Of a stretch of DNA of 64,000 bases, positions 1 through 9,071 are shown in pieces; positions within the stretch are counted from its first letter, which is position 1, and each line of letters starts with the position of its first letter. Under the pieces are notes generated by a model. The model did no database searches. It saw only the letters and a program-made list of their open reading frames with translations, and was not told the origin of the DNA. The translations under genes and the position numbers were made by a program. This stretch comes from Pedobacter polaris (GTDB lineage Bacteria; Bacteroidota; Bacteroidia; Sphingobacteriales; Sphingobacteriaceae): NCBI RefSeq assembly GCF_005116505.1, contig NZ_SWBR01000003.1, positions 1-64,000 on the forward strand, in the 5' to 3' direction.

Positions 1-144
1 TTTCAAGAGCAATAGACTGTTGTTTGTTCTTCAATATAACTTCTTTCAATAATATGTCATTTAGCAACTAGTGCCCAGTACCCGGTAGTCGGACCAATGT
101 GTCCATGTACCATACACCGAACACTATATGCTATTAAAAATATT

Positions 145-254
<110 letters not shown>

Positions 255-260
255 TCTTAA

Positions 261-300
261 AAGAAGCCGTACAGCGAAACCTGTACGGCTTTCTTGTTTT
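261..300 (+). terminator. rRNA operon terminator
   Basis: AGCCGTACAG (265-274) pairs perfectly with CTGTACGGCT (281-290) around a CGAAAC loop and is followed by TTCTTGTTTT. The position just after 5S fits termination of the rRNA operon. Confidence 0.85.
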
Positions 301-422
301 ATGGATATCCCAAACATCCAGAAATTCTTGTTAAAATTTTGTTAAATCAACATAATTTTATATCCTAACTATTTTAAAACCGTAATATTGTAAATTACGT
401 TAGTCTTAAAAACATTTTAATT

Positions 423-2204
423 ATGAAATTCAGGATTAGTTTATTTTTTGCATTTTTTATTGGGATAGGTGTTAACGTTTTTGCACAAGATAAAAATGTT
501 GTTCTCCCTCCTAATTGGCACAATCTTGATTTAGCAACATCTGGTTATTTTGGTATTAGTACTGAAAAAGCTTACAATGAGTTGCTAAAAAACAAAACTC
601 CTAAGCAGAAAGTTATTGTTGCCGTAATTGATGGCGGAACAGATATCAATCATGAAGATTTAAAAGGTGTTTTATGGACCAATCCTAAAGAAATTCCTGG
701 TAATGGAATTGATGATGATGGTAATGGTTACATTGATGATATACATGGTTGGAATTTTTTAGGCTCAAAAAATGGAAACTTAGCCTATGATAACTTAGAG
801 CTAGTTAGGATTATGAGAAAATTCGATGCTAAATACAGATCCGTTATCAATAGCACGATCTTAGATAGTACTGAGAGAAAAGAATATACCCTTTATCAAA
901 AAGCTAGAACAGATTTTGGAAAAAAATATGACGAAGCGAGCAGTACTTTTCCGGTATATATCCTCATAAAAAAAGTAATGGACTCTGTTGCTCTAATCAA
1001 CAAAAAAGATGTTCCATCAATGGATGATATTGAAAGATATAAAGCAGATGATGAAACAGAAGAATATGTAAAGAAGATTATAAGAAAAGGGGCTAAAGAT
1101 GAAGGTAGTATTGAAAAATTTTATACTACGATTAAGAAAGGTTATCATGAGCTAGAGGTTATGCTGAAATATAATCTGAATATAAAATATGATCAACGTT
1201 TTGAATTGGTAGGAGATGATTATAGTAATTCTAATCAACGTAACTATGGAAATAATGATGTAGCTGGACCAAATGCCGACCATGGAACTCACGTTTCTGG
1301 AATTATTGGGGCTGATAGAAATAATGCTATTGGCATTCTAGGTGTTGCTAATAATGTAAGTATAATGACTATCCGTGTAGTGCCAGAAGGAGATGAAAGG
1401 GATAAAGATGTAGCTAACGGCATTCGCTACGCTGTAGATAACGGAGCCAAAATTATTAATATGAGTTTTGGGAAAGGTTATAAATGGGATAAAAAGGCTG
1501 TTGATGAAGCTGTTAAATATGCAGAAACCAAAGGAGTATTGCTTGTTCATGCTGCAGGAAATGATAACAATGACAATGACGCGATAGAAAATTATCCTAA
1601 TAAGTATTATGATAGCCCTGAAGCAGAGGCTTATGCTAAAACTCATAAAAAAAGGGAAAATACAGGTTTTGTTCCTCCCAAACCTGGAGATATGCCTGGA
1701 CAACAACCTGCTATGCCTGGGCAACCAGTAAATAGAAGGCCTGATCCATTTGTTAAACCTATACCTAAAGATACCGTAAAATTTAAACTACCTCATGCTA
1801 ACAATTGGATTGAGGTGGGTGCTAGTACTTATAAAGATAATGATGAACTAAAGGCTTCCTTTTCGAATTTTGGGAAATATAATGTTGATGTTTTTGCACC
1901 TGGTTTTATGATAAATTCTACAATTCCAGGCTCTAAATATGAGGAGTATGATGGTACAAGTATGGCGTCACCTGTAGTTTCTGGATTGGCAGCTTTAATT
2001 TTAACTTATTATCCACAACTTAAACCTGTAGATTTAAGGGATATAATTATGAAATCAGTTACAAAAGTTGATCATAAAATAAAATATAAAAACGATAAGG
2101 GTGAAAATGTTCGTGTTCTCTTTAGTGAAATATGTGTTAGTGGGGGAATTGTGAATACTTACAATGCTTTAAAAATGGCAGAAAGCTATCAATTAGCTAA
2201 ATAA
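423..2204 (+). CDS. Secreted subtilisin-like S8 serine peptidase
   Basis: This is a 593-residue exported protease. It starts with a Sec signal peptide (about residues 1-21, ending VFAQ). The S8 catalytic triad is visible: Asp70 in VAVIDGGTDI, His287 in DHGTHVSG, and Ser513 in DGTSMASPV. The oxyanion Asn380 is in HAAGND. The Asp-His spacing of about 217 residues is far longer than in classical subtilisins. A proline/glycine-rich insert (PGDMPGQQPAMPGQP) lies between Asn and Ser. No C-terminal sorting domain is evident. A TAATATTG sequence at 383-390 is a near match to the -7 box. It is followed by a terminator and appears monocistronic. Substrate unknown. Confidence 0.9.
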   Translation: MKFRISLFFAFFIGIGVNVFAQDKNVVLPPNWHNLDLATSGYFGISTEKAYNELLKNKTPKQKVIVAVIDGGTDINHEDLKGVLWTNPKEIPGNGIDDDGNGYIDDIHGWNFLGSKNGNLAYDNLELVRIMRKFDAKYRSVINSTILDSTERKEYTLYQKARTDFGKKYDEASSTFPVYILIKKVMDSVALINKKDVPSMDDIERYKADDETEEYVKKIIRKGAKDEGSIEKFYTTIKKGYHELEVMLKYNLNIKYDQRFELVGDDYSNSNQRNYGNNDVAGPNADHGTHVSGIIGADRNNAIGILGVANNVSIMTIRVVPEGDERDKDVANGIRYAVDNGAKIINMSFGKGYKWDKKAVDEAVKYAETKGVLLVHAAGNDNNDNDAIENYPNKYYDSPEAEAYAKTHKKRENTGFVPPKPGDMPGQQPAMPGQPVNRRPDPFVKPIPKDTVKFKLPHANNWIEVGASTYKDNDELKASFSNFGKYNVDVFAPGFMINSTIPGSKYEEYDGTSMASPVVSGLAALILTYYPQLKPVDLRDIIMKSVTKVDHKIKYKNDKGENVRVLFSEICVSGGIVNTYNALKMAESYQLAK

Positions 2205-2227
2205 ATTTTCAAAAAATAAAGAAATTG

Positions 2228-2262
2228 AAACCCCTGAATATTTTTCAGGGGTTTTTTATTTA
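2228..2262 (+). terminator. Terminator after the S8 peptidase gene
   Basis: AAACCCCTGAA (2228-2238) pairs with TTCAGGGGTTT (2244-2254), followed by a T-rich run. It lies 24 bases after the stop codon. Confidence 0.85.
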
Positions 2263-2438
2263 GTAACATTTTAGCGATATAATTATACTGAATGGTTGTT
2301 TAAGGTGAATTAGAGGACTTTTATTTTCTCTTCAACAGATTTAAATAAAAATCTAACTCTTGTTATTAAGCCATTACAATTTATATAAGTCTATAGGCTG
2401 TATCATTGTTAATTTAGCAATAAAAATAGCCTAATCGT

Positions 2439-3254
2439 ATGAAAAGAATTTACTTCATTTGTTTTTTTAGTTTAATTATAGGCTCATCATTTGCGCAAAA
2501 ATTGCCAGATATTCAATCGGCTTCAATGATAGCGCCTACAGGGATAAGAATAGATGGAAAATCAACTGAATGGAATGATGTATTTGCTGCAGAAAATAGA
2601 AGAACTGAGGTGTTTTATACTTTAGCTAATGATGATAAGAATTTATATTTAATACTTAAATCGGCTAATAGTAACAATACAAATAAGATAATGCTAGGAG
2701 GTGTTACTTTTACAATAAATGCCGAAGGTAAAAAGCGTGAAAAGGAAGGTGTAAGTATAACCTATCCATTGATAAATCGAGCAAATAGAAATCAAGGAGG
2801 AAGAACTGGCCAAGGTCAAAATAGACAAGGGGGACAGGGAGGTTTTCAAAATAGAAATCAACAAAATCCACAGCAGAGGGATTCTATTGCATTAGTGGCA
2901 AGAAAAGCACAATTGGCTGGCGTAAAGGAAATTAGAGTAACTGGATTTAAAAGTATAACTGATTCCCTAATCTCCATTTATAATGAATATGGAATAAAAG
3001 CAGTTGCTAATTTTAATCAAAAAGGTGAATACGTTTATGAACTCGCTATTCCGCTAAGTTTAATAGATCTTAAGGATAAAAAAGAGTTTGTGTATCAGTT
3101 AAAATTAAGCGGATTAAGTAATATGAGTTTCGGTGGTTTTGGTGGTGGAGGCAACTTTGGTGGCGGAAGATTAGGTGCAGGTGGGGGCAATAATTCTCAA
3201 GACTTAATGAGCCCGACAGATTTTTGGGGTAAATATATTTTAATTAAACAATAA
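2439..3254 (+). CDS. Secreted CBM9-like/DOMON-type protein, Gly/Gln-rich
   Basis: This 271-residue protein has a signal peptide (residues 1-20, ending SSFAQ). The segment GIRIDGKSTEWND followed by a YTLANDDKNLYL-type stretch resembles the start of carbohydrate-binding family 9-like domains. Those domains often carry D-G-x3-E-W followed by a D-x-x-L-Y-L strand. A Gly/Gln/Asn-rich linker occupies about residues 115-150, and a Gly-rich patch lies near the C terminus (225-250). It sits 25 bases upstream of a large outer-membrane receptor on the same strand, so the two are probably co-transcribed. The ligand is unknown, and the CBM9 call rests on N-terminal pattern only. Confidence 0.6.
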   Translation: MKRIYFICFFSLIIGSSFAQKLPDIQSASMIAPTGIRIDGKSTEWNDVFAAENRRTEVFYTLANDDKNLYLILKSANSNNTNKIMLGGVTFTINAEGKKREKEGVSITYPLINRANRNQGGRTGQGQNRQGGQGGFQNRNQQNPQQRDSIALVARKAQLAGVKEIRVTGFKSITDSLISIYNEYGIKAVANFNQKGEYVYELAIPLSLIDLKDKKEFVYQLKLSGLSNMSFGGFGGGGNFGGGRLGAGGGNNSQDLMSPTDFWGKYILIKQ

Positions 3255-3279
3255 CTATCAGCTAACGCTACTAACCAGC

Positions 3280-6153
3280 ATGTCTAAATTTTACAAGCCG
3301 CTTTCTTTTTCTACCTTATTAAAAGGTCTAACTTTTGTTATTTTAATTGCTGGATTAAATACCGGAGTTTATGCCCAACAATCACCTCAAAAAGCTACTA
3401 CGCCACCTCCATTACCTACTAGGGAAATTAGTGGAATTGTAAAAGACACTACTGATGTTGGTATTCCAGGAACAACAGTTCGATTAACTTCTGAGAAAGA
3501 TACGCTGGTAATAAGTACAAATCCAGATGGGATTTTTGTATTCAAAAACGTAAAGTCCGCTACCTATACAATTAGTGTTAACAGTTTGGGTTTTAAGCCA
3601 ATTGTAGCAAAATATAAACAAAATGATGCTATTCCTAGAATTGTAATGGATCCGATCATTATGAATGGAGATTCTAAAACCTTAGATGCAGTAGTAATTA
3701 ATGGAACCCCTTCTATAACTTATAAAACTGATACTGTTGAGTATAAGGCTAGCGATTATATCGTAAGAGAAAATGCTACTGTTGACGAGTTGGTAAAGAA
3801 AATGGAGGGCATGGAGGTTGGTACCGATGGAAGTTTAGTGCATCAGGGAAATCCGGTAACCAAAGCTAAAATTAACGGTAAGACCTATTTAGGTGGCGAT
3901 GTAGCTACTGCAATGCAGAATTTACCTGCGGAAATTGTAGATAAGGTACAGATTGTTGATGATTATGGAGACCAAGCGGCAAGAACAGGTGTGAAAGATG
4001 GTGAACCTCAGAAAATATTAAATATTGTTACCCGTACAGATAAATCTGTAGGAAATACAGTGAACCTTAATGGGGGTGTTGGTAATAATGATCGGTACCA
4101 AGGGGCTGTTTTTGGGACCAGGCTTAATGGGAATCAAACCATTGGTGTAAATGGGCGTTTAAACAACACTGTTAATGGCGTTGCAAATAGTGGCGATAAT
4201 GGAGGCAATGGTGGTGGTGGAGGTCGTGGTGGAAACGGGGGCGGAGGTGGCGGAGGAGGCGGAGGAAACTCATCGGGAGGAAGTGGAGGAACCACAAACA
4301 ATGGGAACAGTTCATTTTCTTTTAGAGATAAAATAGGGAAAAAGGTTGAAGTTAATGCCAACTACCGTTATAATTTTAATAATGTAAATACCTTAAATAG
4401 CAGCTTAACAACTCGGCCAGTAGGTAACCAGTCATTATTTATAGCGAACGATAGCAGAGGAGATAATGACAGTAAGAGCCATAACTTTAGTTTTGAATTA
4501 GAGGCAGATTTAGATAGCAATAACTACATCAAATTTACACCATCGATTAGCTATTCTTCTTCATTATCTGGGAGCGAGTTTTCTGTGTTTCAAACGGGCG
4601 CTATTCACCAAGATCAAATAGGTTCGAACACGAGTACGAATAAACGCCCAAATTTAGAGGCCACCTTGTTCTATCAGCACATCTTTCCTAAAAATAGGAG
4701 AAGGAATCTTTCCATGCAATTTAGCTTAAATACAGCCAATCAGCAGTCCGAACAAGACCGTAATTCTAACGTAGTTGAATATATAGATACAACTGATGTA
4801 GTGAAAAGTCAACTTTTAACACATCGACTGATTGAGCGAGATAATCTCCAAAAAACCTATCGTGGAAGTATCACTTATGTGGAACCTATCAATTTAAAGT
4901 CCCAATTTGAAGTTAATGCACAGATGAACTATAATGGCTATGATAATAAAGCTATTTCAAGTGACATAAATACTGCGGGCGACCCAAAGATTATTGATTC
5001 CTTAAGCAATATTTACGATTATTCGTTTTTACAAAGTAGATTAGCATTGAACTATCGTTATGGTTTAGGTAATGCTTCTAAGTTTAGATTTTCACTTGGG
5101 ATTACTGCAGTACCAGGTTTATTAAGTGGCACTAAAGTTAGCTTGGGTACTACTACTCGCAGAAGCATCCTGAATATTATTCCGATTGCAAGGTTCCAAT
5201 ATTTATGGTCTCGTCAACACAGCGTGCAGATTAATTATTCTGGAAATGCAAATGAACCTAGTTTTGATCAGATTCAACCTGTACGTGACGTATCAAATCC
5301 GCAGAGTCCAGTAGTGGGTAATCCAAACCTAAAAGTTACTTTCAACCACTCTATTAATGCAGCATATAATAACTATATAGCCAACTCTAAATTAAATTAC
5401 TCCGTTAATATGAATGCAACGTTCGTTAATAATGCGGTAGTGAGAAATTCAGTGCAAATTGTTCAAGATAACATTACAGTGTACGAAACCAGATTTTTAA
5501 ATATGTCTGGTGTTTATAGGGTTGGTGGTAATTATTCAATCAGCAAGCAACTGGCAGATAGAAAATATAACCTTACCTTAAATGGAAGTGTAAACCACAA
5601 TCATAATGTGGCAATGAGCAGAAATATTGAGTATACCTCCTCTGTTTGGAATATGAACAATCGTTTCGGACCCCGTATTAATCCTAATGAATGGATTGAG
5701 GTTAATCCAAATGTAGGTTATAGTTTTATTAAGTCTAGCAATACCTTACCAACCTCGCTTGGAAGTTTAACAAAAACATTGTCGTTTAATATTGATGGTA
5801 AATTTATTGCATGGGAGAGTTGGATTTTAGGCTATAGCGCAAGCAAGAACTTTGTAAGTGGAATTAATGCGAATGTAACTGCTAATCCATTGGTAATTAA
5901 TAGTTATTTGCAGAAAGAGTTTTGGAAACGAAGAGCTTCATTTACACTTCAAGCCTTTGATATTCTTAACCAAAATAATTTCGTTAATCGTAACATTACA
6001 GACGATGGAACAATTACAGATACTAAAACTAATGCTTTAAGTCGCTATTTTATGGTTAGGATGAGCATTCGTTTACAAAAATGGAGTGGGGCAAGACCTA
6101 GAAATGGACAACAAATGATGCGTAGAGGTGATGGAAGTTTTATGCAAAATTAA
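3280..6153 (+). CDS. Outer-membrane beta-barrel receptor-like protein (CarboxypepD_reg N-terminus)
   Basis: This 957-residue protein has a signal peptide ending AYAQ (about residue 33). A carboxypeptidase-regulatory-like beta-sandwich follows (EISGIVKDTTDVGIPGTTV, about 48-130), then a plug-like region (VDELVKKMEGMEV, PAEIVDKVQIVDDYG) and a long Tyr/Asn/Ser-rich beta-barrel. This matches the outer membrane beta-barrel family related to TonB-dependent receptors rather than SusC. A low-complexity glycine tract (about residues 308-345, bases 4200-4290) interrupts the early barrel. It is probably co-transcribed with the preceding CBM9-like gene. The transported or bound ligand cannot be told from sequence. 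Confidence 0.8.
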   Translation: MSKFYKPLSFSTLLKGLTFVILIAGLNTGVYAQQSPQKATTPPPLPTREISGIVKDTTDVGIPGTTVRLTSEKDTLVISTNPDGIFVFKNVKSATYTISVNSLGFKPIVAKYKQNDAIPRIVMDPIIMNGDSKTLDAVVINGTPSITYKTDTVEYKASDYIVRENATVDELVKKMEGMEVGTDGSLVHQGNPVTKAKINGKTYLGGDVATAMQNLPAEIVDKVQIVDDYGDQAARTGVKDGEPQKILNIVTRTDKSVGNTVNLNGGVGNNDRYQGAVFGTRLNGNQTIGVNGRLNNTVNGVANSGDNGGNGGGGGRGGNGGGGGGGGGGNSSGGSGGTTNNGNSSFSFRDKIGKKVEVNANYRYNFNNVNTLNSSLTTRPVGNQSLFIANDSRGDNDSKSHNFSFELEADLDSNNYIKFTPSISYSSSLSGSEFSVFQTGAIHQDQIGSNTSTNKRPNLEATLFYQHIFPKNRRRNLSMQFSLNTANQQSEQDRNSNVVEYIDTTDVVKSQLLTHRLIERDNLQKTYRGSITYVEPINLKSQFEVNAQMNYNGYDNKAISSDINTAGDPKIIDSLSNIYDYSFLQSRLALNYRYGLGNASKFRFSLGITAVPGLLSGTKVSLGTTTRRSILNIIPIARFQYLWSRQHSVQINYSGNANEPSFDQIQPVRDVSNPQSPVVGNPNLKVTFNHSINAAYNNYIANSKLNYSVNMNATFVNNAVVRNSVQIVQDNITVYETRFLNMSGVYRVGGNYSISKQLADRKYNLTLNGSVNHNHNVAMSRNIEYTSSVWNMNNRFGPRINPNEWIEVNPNVGYSFIKSSNTLPTSLGSLTKTLSFNIDGKFIAWESWILGYSASKNFVSGINANVTANPLVINSYLQKEFWKRRASFTLQAFDILNQNNFVNRNITDDGTITDTKTNALSRYFMVRMSIRLQKWSGARPRNGQQMMRRGDGSFMQN

Positions 6154-6167
6154 AAGAGAAAAAATAG

Positions 6168-7478
6168 CTACTTACTAGCTAAACTAACATAGAAAGTGGT
6201 TCCTTTGCTAACATCACTTTCGAACCAAATTTCTCCATTTAATAATTCAACATAAGTTTTTGCTAGTCTTAAGCCTAGTCCTACGCCTTTTTCTTTGTTA
6301 GTTCCATAAGTACTTTTGTTTTTAAGAGAAAATACTAACTGTTTTTGGTCATCATCTATCCCAATTCCGTTGTCATTTATACTAATTAAACATTTGTTAT
6401 TTTTAATAGTAGCTATTAGATCAATCTTCCCATTGGGCAAAGAGAATTTAATTGCATTGTTTACTAAATTTCTGATTATAAGTTGCAGCATATCTGGATC
6501 TGCAATTGCGATTAGATCTTGAGCTATCGTATAATTTAACTTGATTCCTTTTTCTTTAGCTATATTTTTTTGCAGAAGCAAAGTATGATGCAATGTTTCA
6601 TAAACGGCAATTGCACTTAGCTTAACATGAATACCATCCATTTGATCTTTTGACCAGGATAAAATATTCTGTAGCATTTCAGAAGTCTGTCTGGTAGAGG
6701 CTAGAAGCTGTTTTTCAATTTCTAATTTTTCTTCTTTATTTAGATCCAGCTGATTTAACAATGAAAGATAATTCTCAATAGAAGCAAGAGGTGCTCTTAG
6801 ATCATGAGCAACAATAGAAAATAATTTATTCTTGGTATCATTACTCTTTTCCAAAGCTACCAATCTATTAGAGGCAAGTATTTTTTCTCTATTATAGCTC
6901 TTCTTCATGAACATAGTAATTACTATAATCATGATTATTACCTCAAAAATGGTTTGCGACAGATCTAATAGTTTATGGTTTTCATCAACATAAATAGTTT
7001 TAATATATTCAGGGTGATTGTATTCTAATGTTAAAAGAACAATTAAAAAAATAAGGGTTGAAGGTATCCAAATCCAGAATTGCTTTTTAGGACTAACAAT
7101 AGCTAAAATGAAGATGATTACAATAAATGTATACAGATTTACACCATTAGATCCTGCAGCTGCGAAATAAGTGCCACCACATAATGCATTAAAAGAAACG
7201 GCAAAAATACCTACAGCAATACCTAACTGATTTTTATAACGAGATAAATAGTAACCTAATAATAATATGCCTATTAGAGGCAACATGATATAGCCATAAA
7301 AAGTTAGACCAATAGCAAAATTAATAATTGCATTAATAGATGCACCTATCGCTGAAAAAATACTTACTGCATTAAAAATGCGATATTCCATATTATATTG
7401 GATTTCATTACCAATTAATTTGGACCAGTATGTTCTGATTAGATTTTGGAATTTCAAAATAGTGATGAGCTTTCCCAA
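6168..7478 (-). CDS. Membrane sensor histidine kinase
   Basis: This 436-residue kinase has about six N-terminal membrane helices (residues ~36-192) and no large periplasmic domain. A HisKA dimerisation helix follows, with phospho-acceptor His225 in SIVAHDLRAPLAS, then a HATPase_c domain with N box RNLVNNAIKFS, G1 box DNGIGID and G2 box KGVGLGL. It should autophosphorylate in response to a membrane-sensed cue. No response regulator gene is adjacent, so it is an orphan and its partner is unknown. It is convergent with the upstream receptor gene, with only 14 bases between the stops. Confidence 0.88.
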   Translation of the reverse strand: MGKLITILKFQNLIRTYWSKLIGNEIQYNMEYRIFNAVSIFSAIGASINAIINFAIGLTFYGYIMLPLIGILLLGYYLSRYKNQLGIAVGIFAVSFNALCGGTYFAAAGSNGVNLYTFIVIIFILAIVSPKKQFWIWIPSTLIFLIVLLTLEYNHPEYIKTIYVDENHKLLDLSQTIFEVIIMIIVITMFMKKSYNREKILASNRLVALEKSNDTKNKLFSIVAHDLRAPLASIENYLSLLNQLDLNKEEKLEIEKQLLASTRQTSEMLQNILSWSKDQMDGIHVKLSAIAVYETLHHTLLLQKNIAKEKGIKLNYTIAQDLIAIADPDMLQLIIRNLVNNAIKFSLPNGKIDLIATIKNNKCLISINDNGIGIDDDQKQLVFSLKNKSTYGTNKEKGVGLGLRLAKTYVELLNGEIWFESDVSKGTTFYVSLASK

Positions 7479-7626
7479 ATATAGAAATATAACTCAACCC
7501 ATTGAAGAATTGAGGGAAATGAATAGGTTTTAGAAGGTCTAATTTTCTTAAAACTCTAGCTTCACCTATAAAGCCATTAATTGGAGGCAGCCTTTTCTTT
7601 TAGTTAGGTTCCAATGATCTGTCTGT

Positions 7627-8880
7627 CTAGGCTCCAATTAACTCAATTTGGTAATCGAATATTTTTTCTACTACAGTATGCACATTTCCTAAAATACCGG
7701 CGTCAGGCCCCAATTCAGAAAGCACAATTTTAGTGTTTTCTGTAAACTGCACCATGCTGTACATATTTATAGAATGTTGAATAGGGGTAGTGATATATTG
7801 TTTCGCCTCTGCTATTCTCCCTCCTAAAATAACTAACTCTGGATTAAATAATTGTATAAGAGTGGCAATAGCTTTACCTAGATTTTTTCCAATATCCGAT
7901 AATATATTTATAGCATACTGATCACCCCGATTGGCGGCATCAATTACAATGTGAGGTTCAATCTTGTCAATTTCTTGGTCAGACAGTTCATTGAGCATTG
8001 AAAGCTGTCCTGACTTTATGCCTTCTTTAGCCATGCGCACCAAAGCAATTCCCGATGCTACAGTTTCTAAACAACCACGTTTGCCACAATAACATAATGC
8101 CCCATCTTCAACAAACGGAATGTGACCAATTTCTCCAGCAAATCCTGAGGTTCCACTTCTTAGTTCTCCGTCCATAATAATGCCCAAACCAATGCCCCAA
8201 TCCATCAATAATACCAACACATCTCTTTTGTCTTGTGCAAGGCCTACTTTGCTTTCGGCCAATGCCGAGCTTTTAACATCATTCTGTATAAAAACCGGTC
8301 TGTTAAATTTTTCTTCAAATACTTGTTGCAACGTTTGCAAATGCCGATTGCTTATAATGTAAGTGTAACTACTGCCATATTTAGTATTTACTAAGCCAGG
8401 TATACTTATGCCAATTCCTATCAACTTATTAAAATCAATTTCAGATGATTTAATGAGTTGCCTAGCATAATTATACAATAAATCAACCGCATTTACTTCA
8501 TCAGCAAGTACCAAAGGAAAGCTTTGTATACCACTTACAATATTGTTATTGTTATCAACTATAGCCATTTTAGTTTTGAAACCTTCCATTTCTATACTTA
8601 AAATGTATAATGAGTTAGGCTTCATCATATAAAGCTCAGGCTTACGGCCGCCTATTGATTTACCATAACCATTTTTTTCGATGATACCATCGTGAAGCAG
8701 TTCATTTATAATTTGGATGGAGGTAGGGGTGCTTGTAAATAATATAGCTGACAGGTCTGAAACTGATTTTGGCCCTGAAGCAATAATTGTTTTCAGTAAC
8801 CTTAGTTTTTGAATATGCTTCTTTTTATCAATGTTACTTAGTTTGCTAATATGGTCTTTGCTTATAATAAGGGACTTCAT
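7627..8880 (-). CDS. ROK-family transcriptional regulator of the adjacent PUL
   Basis: This 417-residue protein has an N-terminal winged-helix region (about 25-80; SVSDLSAILFTSTPTSIQ and an EKNGYGKSIGGRKPELY wing) typical of NagC/XylR-type ROK repressors. A ROK sugar-binding domain follows with GIGISIPGLV, GEIGHIPF and the zinc motif CYCGKRGCLETVASG. ROK regulators usually bind a sugar or sugar phosphate that releases DNA. The gene is transcribed away from susC, with about 190 bases between them. This is the layout of a local regulator, and N-acetylglucosamine or a derivative is a reasonable inferred ligand because a GH89 enzyme is in the locus. The ligand is not shown by the sequence. Confidence 0.85.
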   Translation of the reverse strand: MKSLIISKDHISKLSNIDKKKHIQKLRLLKTIIASGPKSVSDLSAILFTSTPTSIQIINELLHDGIIEKNGYGKSIGGRKPELYMMKPNSLYILSIEMEGFKTKMAIVDNNNNIVSGIQSFPLVLADEVNAVDLLYNYARQLIKSSEIDFNKLIGIGISIPGLVNTKYGSSYTYIISNRHLQTLQQVFEEKFNRPVFIQNDVKSSALAESKVGLAQDKRDVLVLLMDWGIGLGIIMDGELRSGTSGFAGEIGHIPFVEDGALCYCGKRGCLETVASGIALVRMAKEGIKSGQLSMLNELSDQEIDKIEPHIVIDAANRGDQYAINILSDIGKNLGKAIATLIQLFNPELVILGGRIAEAKQYITTPIQHSINMYSMVQFTENTKIVLSELGPDAGILGNVHTVVEKIFDYQIELIGA

Positions 8881-9071
8881 TCTATAATTTAATACTTAGG
8901 TGCTACTTGATTGCAGTGAATGTCAAACTTCAATAAAAATTTTATTAAAGATGTTAAGCTATTATTAATATTTTATTATACTATCAATTTTGGCGCATAT
9001 ATTTTTAGAAAAAGTTGACATTTATTGACGAATTAGGCACAAACAACTCATCTCTAACTAAAAATTTGACT
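8881..9071. promoter_or_regulatory. Divergent ROK/susC control region with candidate operator
   Basis: This stretch separates the ROK regulator from susC and should hold both promoters. A perfect inverted repeat AATAAAA-A-TTTTATT lies at 8932-8946 and is a candidate operator. It is AT-rich and could arise by chance. CAATTTTG at about 8986-8993 is a near match to the -7 box, in susC orientation. No riboswitch fold was recognised. Confidence 0.35.

Noticed and set aside
4134..4361. Proline-rich ORF on the minus strand
   Set aside because: It is the complement of the glycine-coding tract of the receptor gene and has no independent support.
9015..9071. N-terminal extension of SusC from ATG 9015
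   Set aside because: The 19 extra residues have no signal-peptide character and precede a normal signal peptide beginning at ATG 9072.
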